A stretch of DNA of 64,000 bases from Ascidia mentula (lineage: Eukaryota; Chordata; Ascidiacea; Phlebobranchia; Ascidiidae), in contig OX387204.1 of assembly GCA_947561715.1 (NCBI GenBank), positions 6,205,001-6,269,000 on the forward strand. The letters run 5' to 3'. The position numbers and the translations under genes are program-made. The notes beneath the pieces are model-generated. The model was given only the letters and a program-made list of their open reading frames with translations. It was not told where the DNA came from and made no database searches. This document shows, in pieces, positions 62,901 to 64,000 of this stretch; within the stretch, counting starts at the first letter, position 1, and each line of letters opens with the position of its first letter.

Positions 62901-64000
62901 ATGCATGTCAGAAATATCCATTTTCTTTACCTAGCATACACTTTGCGTTAAACCCATTTAGATTAATATGGAGGATGATGAAAACATGGATTCCACTTTG
63001 CAGCAATTAATTGATCTTGGTAGAAGTCCCTCTGAAGTTCGAGATGATGATCCTTATGAAAGTGCAGACATATCAAAAGTAAAATCTGAGCCTAACCATT
63101 ATTTATTTATTTTATCAATTTGTCTCAAAGTCAAAGAATAGAGATTGTTTCGTGGTTTAATAAAGCAGTTGAGTTAAACATATGTGTATGACATTATTTT
63201 CTTCCGTCAACTTCTCATTTTTAATTAATGCTATTGTTTGGATGCATCTGTTCCAGTAGCTGTGGACATTGGCATAATTTTACTCTATGAAGTAAACCAC
63301 ATTTGGGGCTCACAAGTCGCCAATCTTGCCCTGATATCCATCCAACACATGCAAGGCTTGAATTTAATGATCCGTGACTTTTCAATGCTGGCTTATTCAT
63401 GTCGTAGGAAACTGAATACCATAAACACAACATGGTTGAAGAGACTCTGCCATTGCCTGACAACAGCCGGTACATCGACGCTGCATCAGCGGAAATCGCC
63501 CACATTGATAATGCCGAAAAAACAGTCCTTCCTGGAAATAAATCATCAGTTTCAGTTTCATATCATGATCAAACTGTAGATGAGATGGAGAACTTGGTGT
63601 CCTTGCAGAGCGATCTTTCGACCCTTGTAAATTGTAAAATTTACAGCGACCTGACGTTGCGGTTCGATAATAATCCGGACGACGACGTCCCCGTACACAA
63701 GTGTGTGTTGTTCTGTCGATTGCCGACATTGTTACAGGTAAAAAATCCTTGCAACGCTTGTTTTGACAAATATCAGTAGTAAATGTAATATTGCACAAAA
63801 AAAACAGATCTTGTGCATAAGTTTTGTTTTGTTAGAGCTGTTTAAAAAATGTTGTTTTTTTCTGCCAGGCATTCGAAACGTCGTCAAATGGTGATGGAAT
63901 CGTCCACATCACTCATCTTAACAAAGATGAAGTCTTACGCTTGTTGGACTTTATCTATACCGGATCTCTGAAGAAAATTTCGAGAATGTGTGTCACAAAG
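59984..64000 (+). CDS. SLX4: SLX4 structure-specific endonuclease scaffold (5' part)
   Basis: SLX4/FANCP is the nuclear scaffold for SLX1, XPF-ERCC1 and MUS81 nucleases in crosslink repair and Holliday junction resolution. Exons: 59984-60693, 60941-61139, 61205-61282, 61363-61430, 61693-61808, 62127-62335, 62617-62829, 62962-63078, 63408-63737 and 63869 to the window end; all phases agree. Four C-x2-C...H-x3-C UBZ4-type fingers follow each other: CKICSQPVPKEECKTHYIQC, CPTCNMVIDVKKYEDHCLIC, CPSCNMNLAGFTLAKKRSH...C and CPKCEKAFKTKGYFKRH...C. Then come ADEEILQVAKALSKSEAEER, a helix much like the SLX4 ALALSRSE segment, acidic linkers, and a BTB domain (LVNCKIYSDLTLRF, VPVHKCVLFCRLPTLLQAF, LLDFIYTGSL). 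SAP and SLX1-binding parts lie beyond the window. The acceptor-like TTTCATAG just before the ATG suggests a non-coding first exon. Confidence 0.82.

Overview
The window reads as nuclear DNA of an invertebrate chordate, most likely an ascidian such as Ciona. The reasons are AT-rich intergenic DNA, many short exons with compact GT-AG introns, an alpha3/alpha5-class laminin, a multi-repeat beta-thymosin and an SLX4 homologue. The species is inferred, not proven. I saw no rRNA, tRNA, CRISPR array, retroviral or Polinton-like element.

Layout. (1) 1-506, plus: last three exons of an unrecognised acidic-tailed protein, tail-to-tail with the next gene. (2) 1323-30389, minus: a whole laminin alpha gene of about 75 short exons (roughly 3,820 codons): signal peptide, LN, LE arm, LF/L4b-type region, LE, L4, LE, coiled coil, LG1-LG5. 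(3) 30945-36651, plus: an unrecognised 14-exon gene sharing a ~550 bp divergent promoter with the laminin. (4) 37275-39030 minus and 40886-44064 plus: a head-to-head pair of FAXDC2-type fatty acid hydroxylase paralogues. (5) 44065-49579: no supportable gene. (6) 49580-57809, plus: a beta-thymosin gene with four repeats and a BASP1-like myristoylatable N-terminus. (7) 59984-64000, plus: 5' part of SLX4 with four UBZ4-type fingers and the start of a BTB domain, cut by the window edge.

Most notable: inside the laminin intron that splits LG3 lies a same-strand, phase-matched exon (5193-5675). It encodes an acidic Pro/Ala stalk, one strong transmembrane helix, a proline-rich tail and a stop. Spliced after the first LG3 exon it would give a membrane-anchored laminin alpha lacking LG3-5; skipped, it gives the ordinary secreted chain. 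The same gene also carries a symmetric 405-nt cassette-type exon between LE2 and LE3, a 15-nt micro-exon in the coiled coil, two RGD triplets and a GC-AG intron. An internal hAT-like MITE with a clear target duplication sits in another intron.

The genes do not form one pathway. They act in basement membrane, lipid hydroxylation, actin control and DNA crosslink repair.
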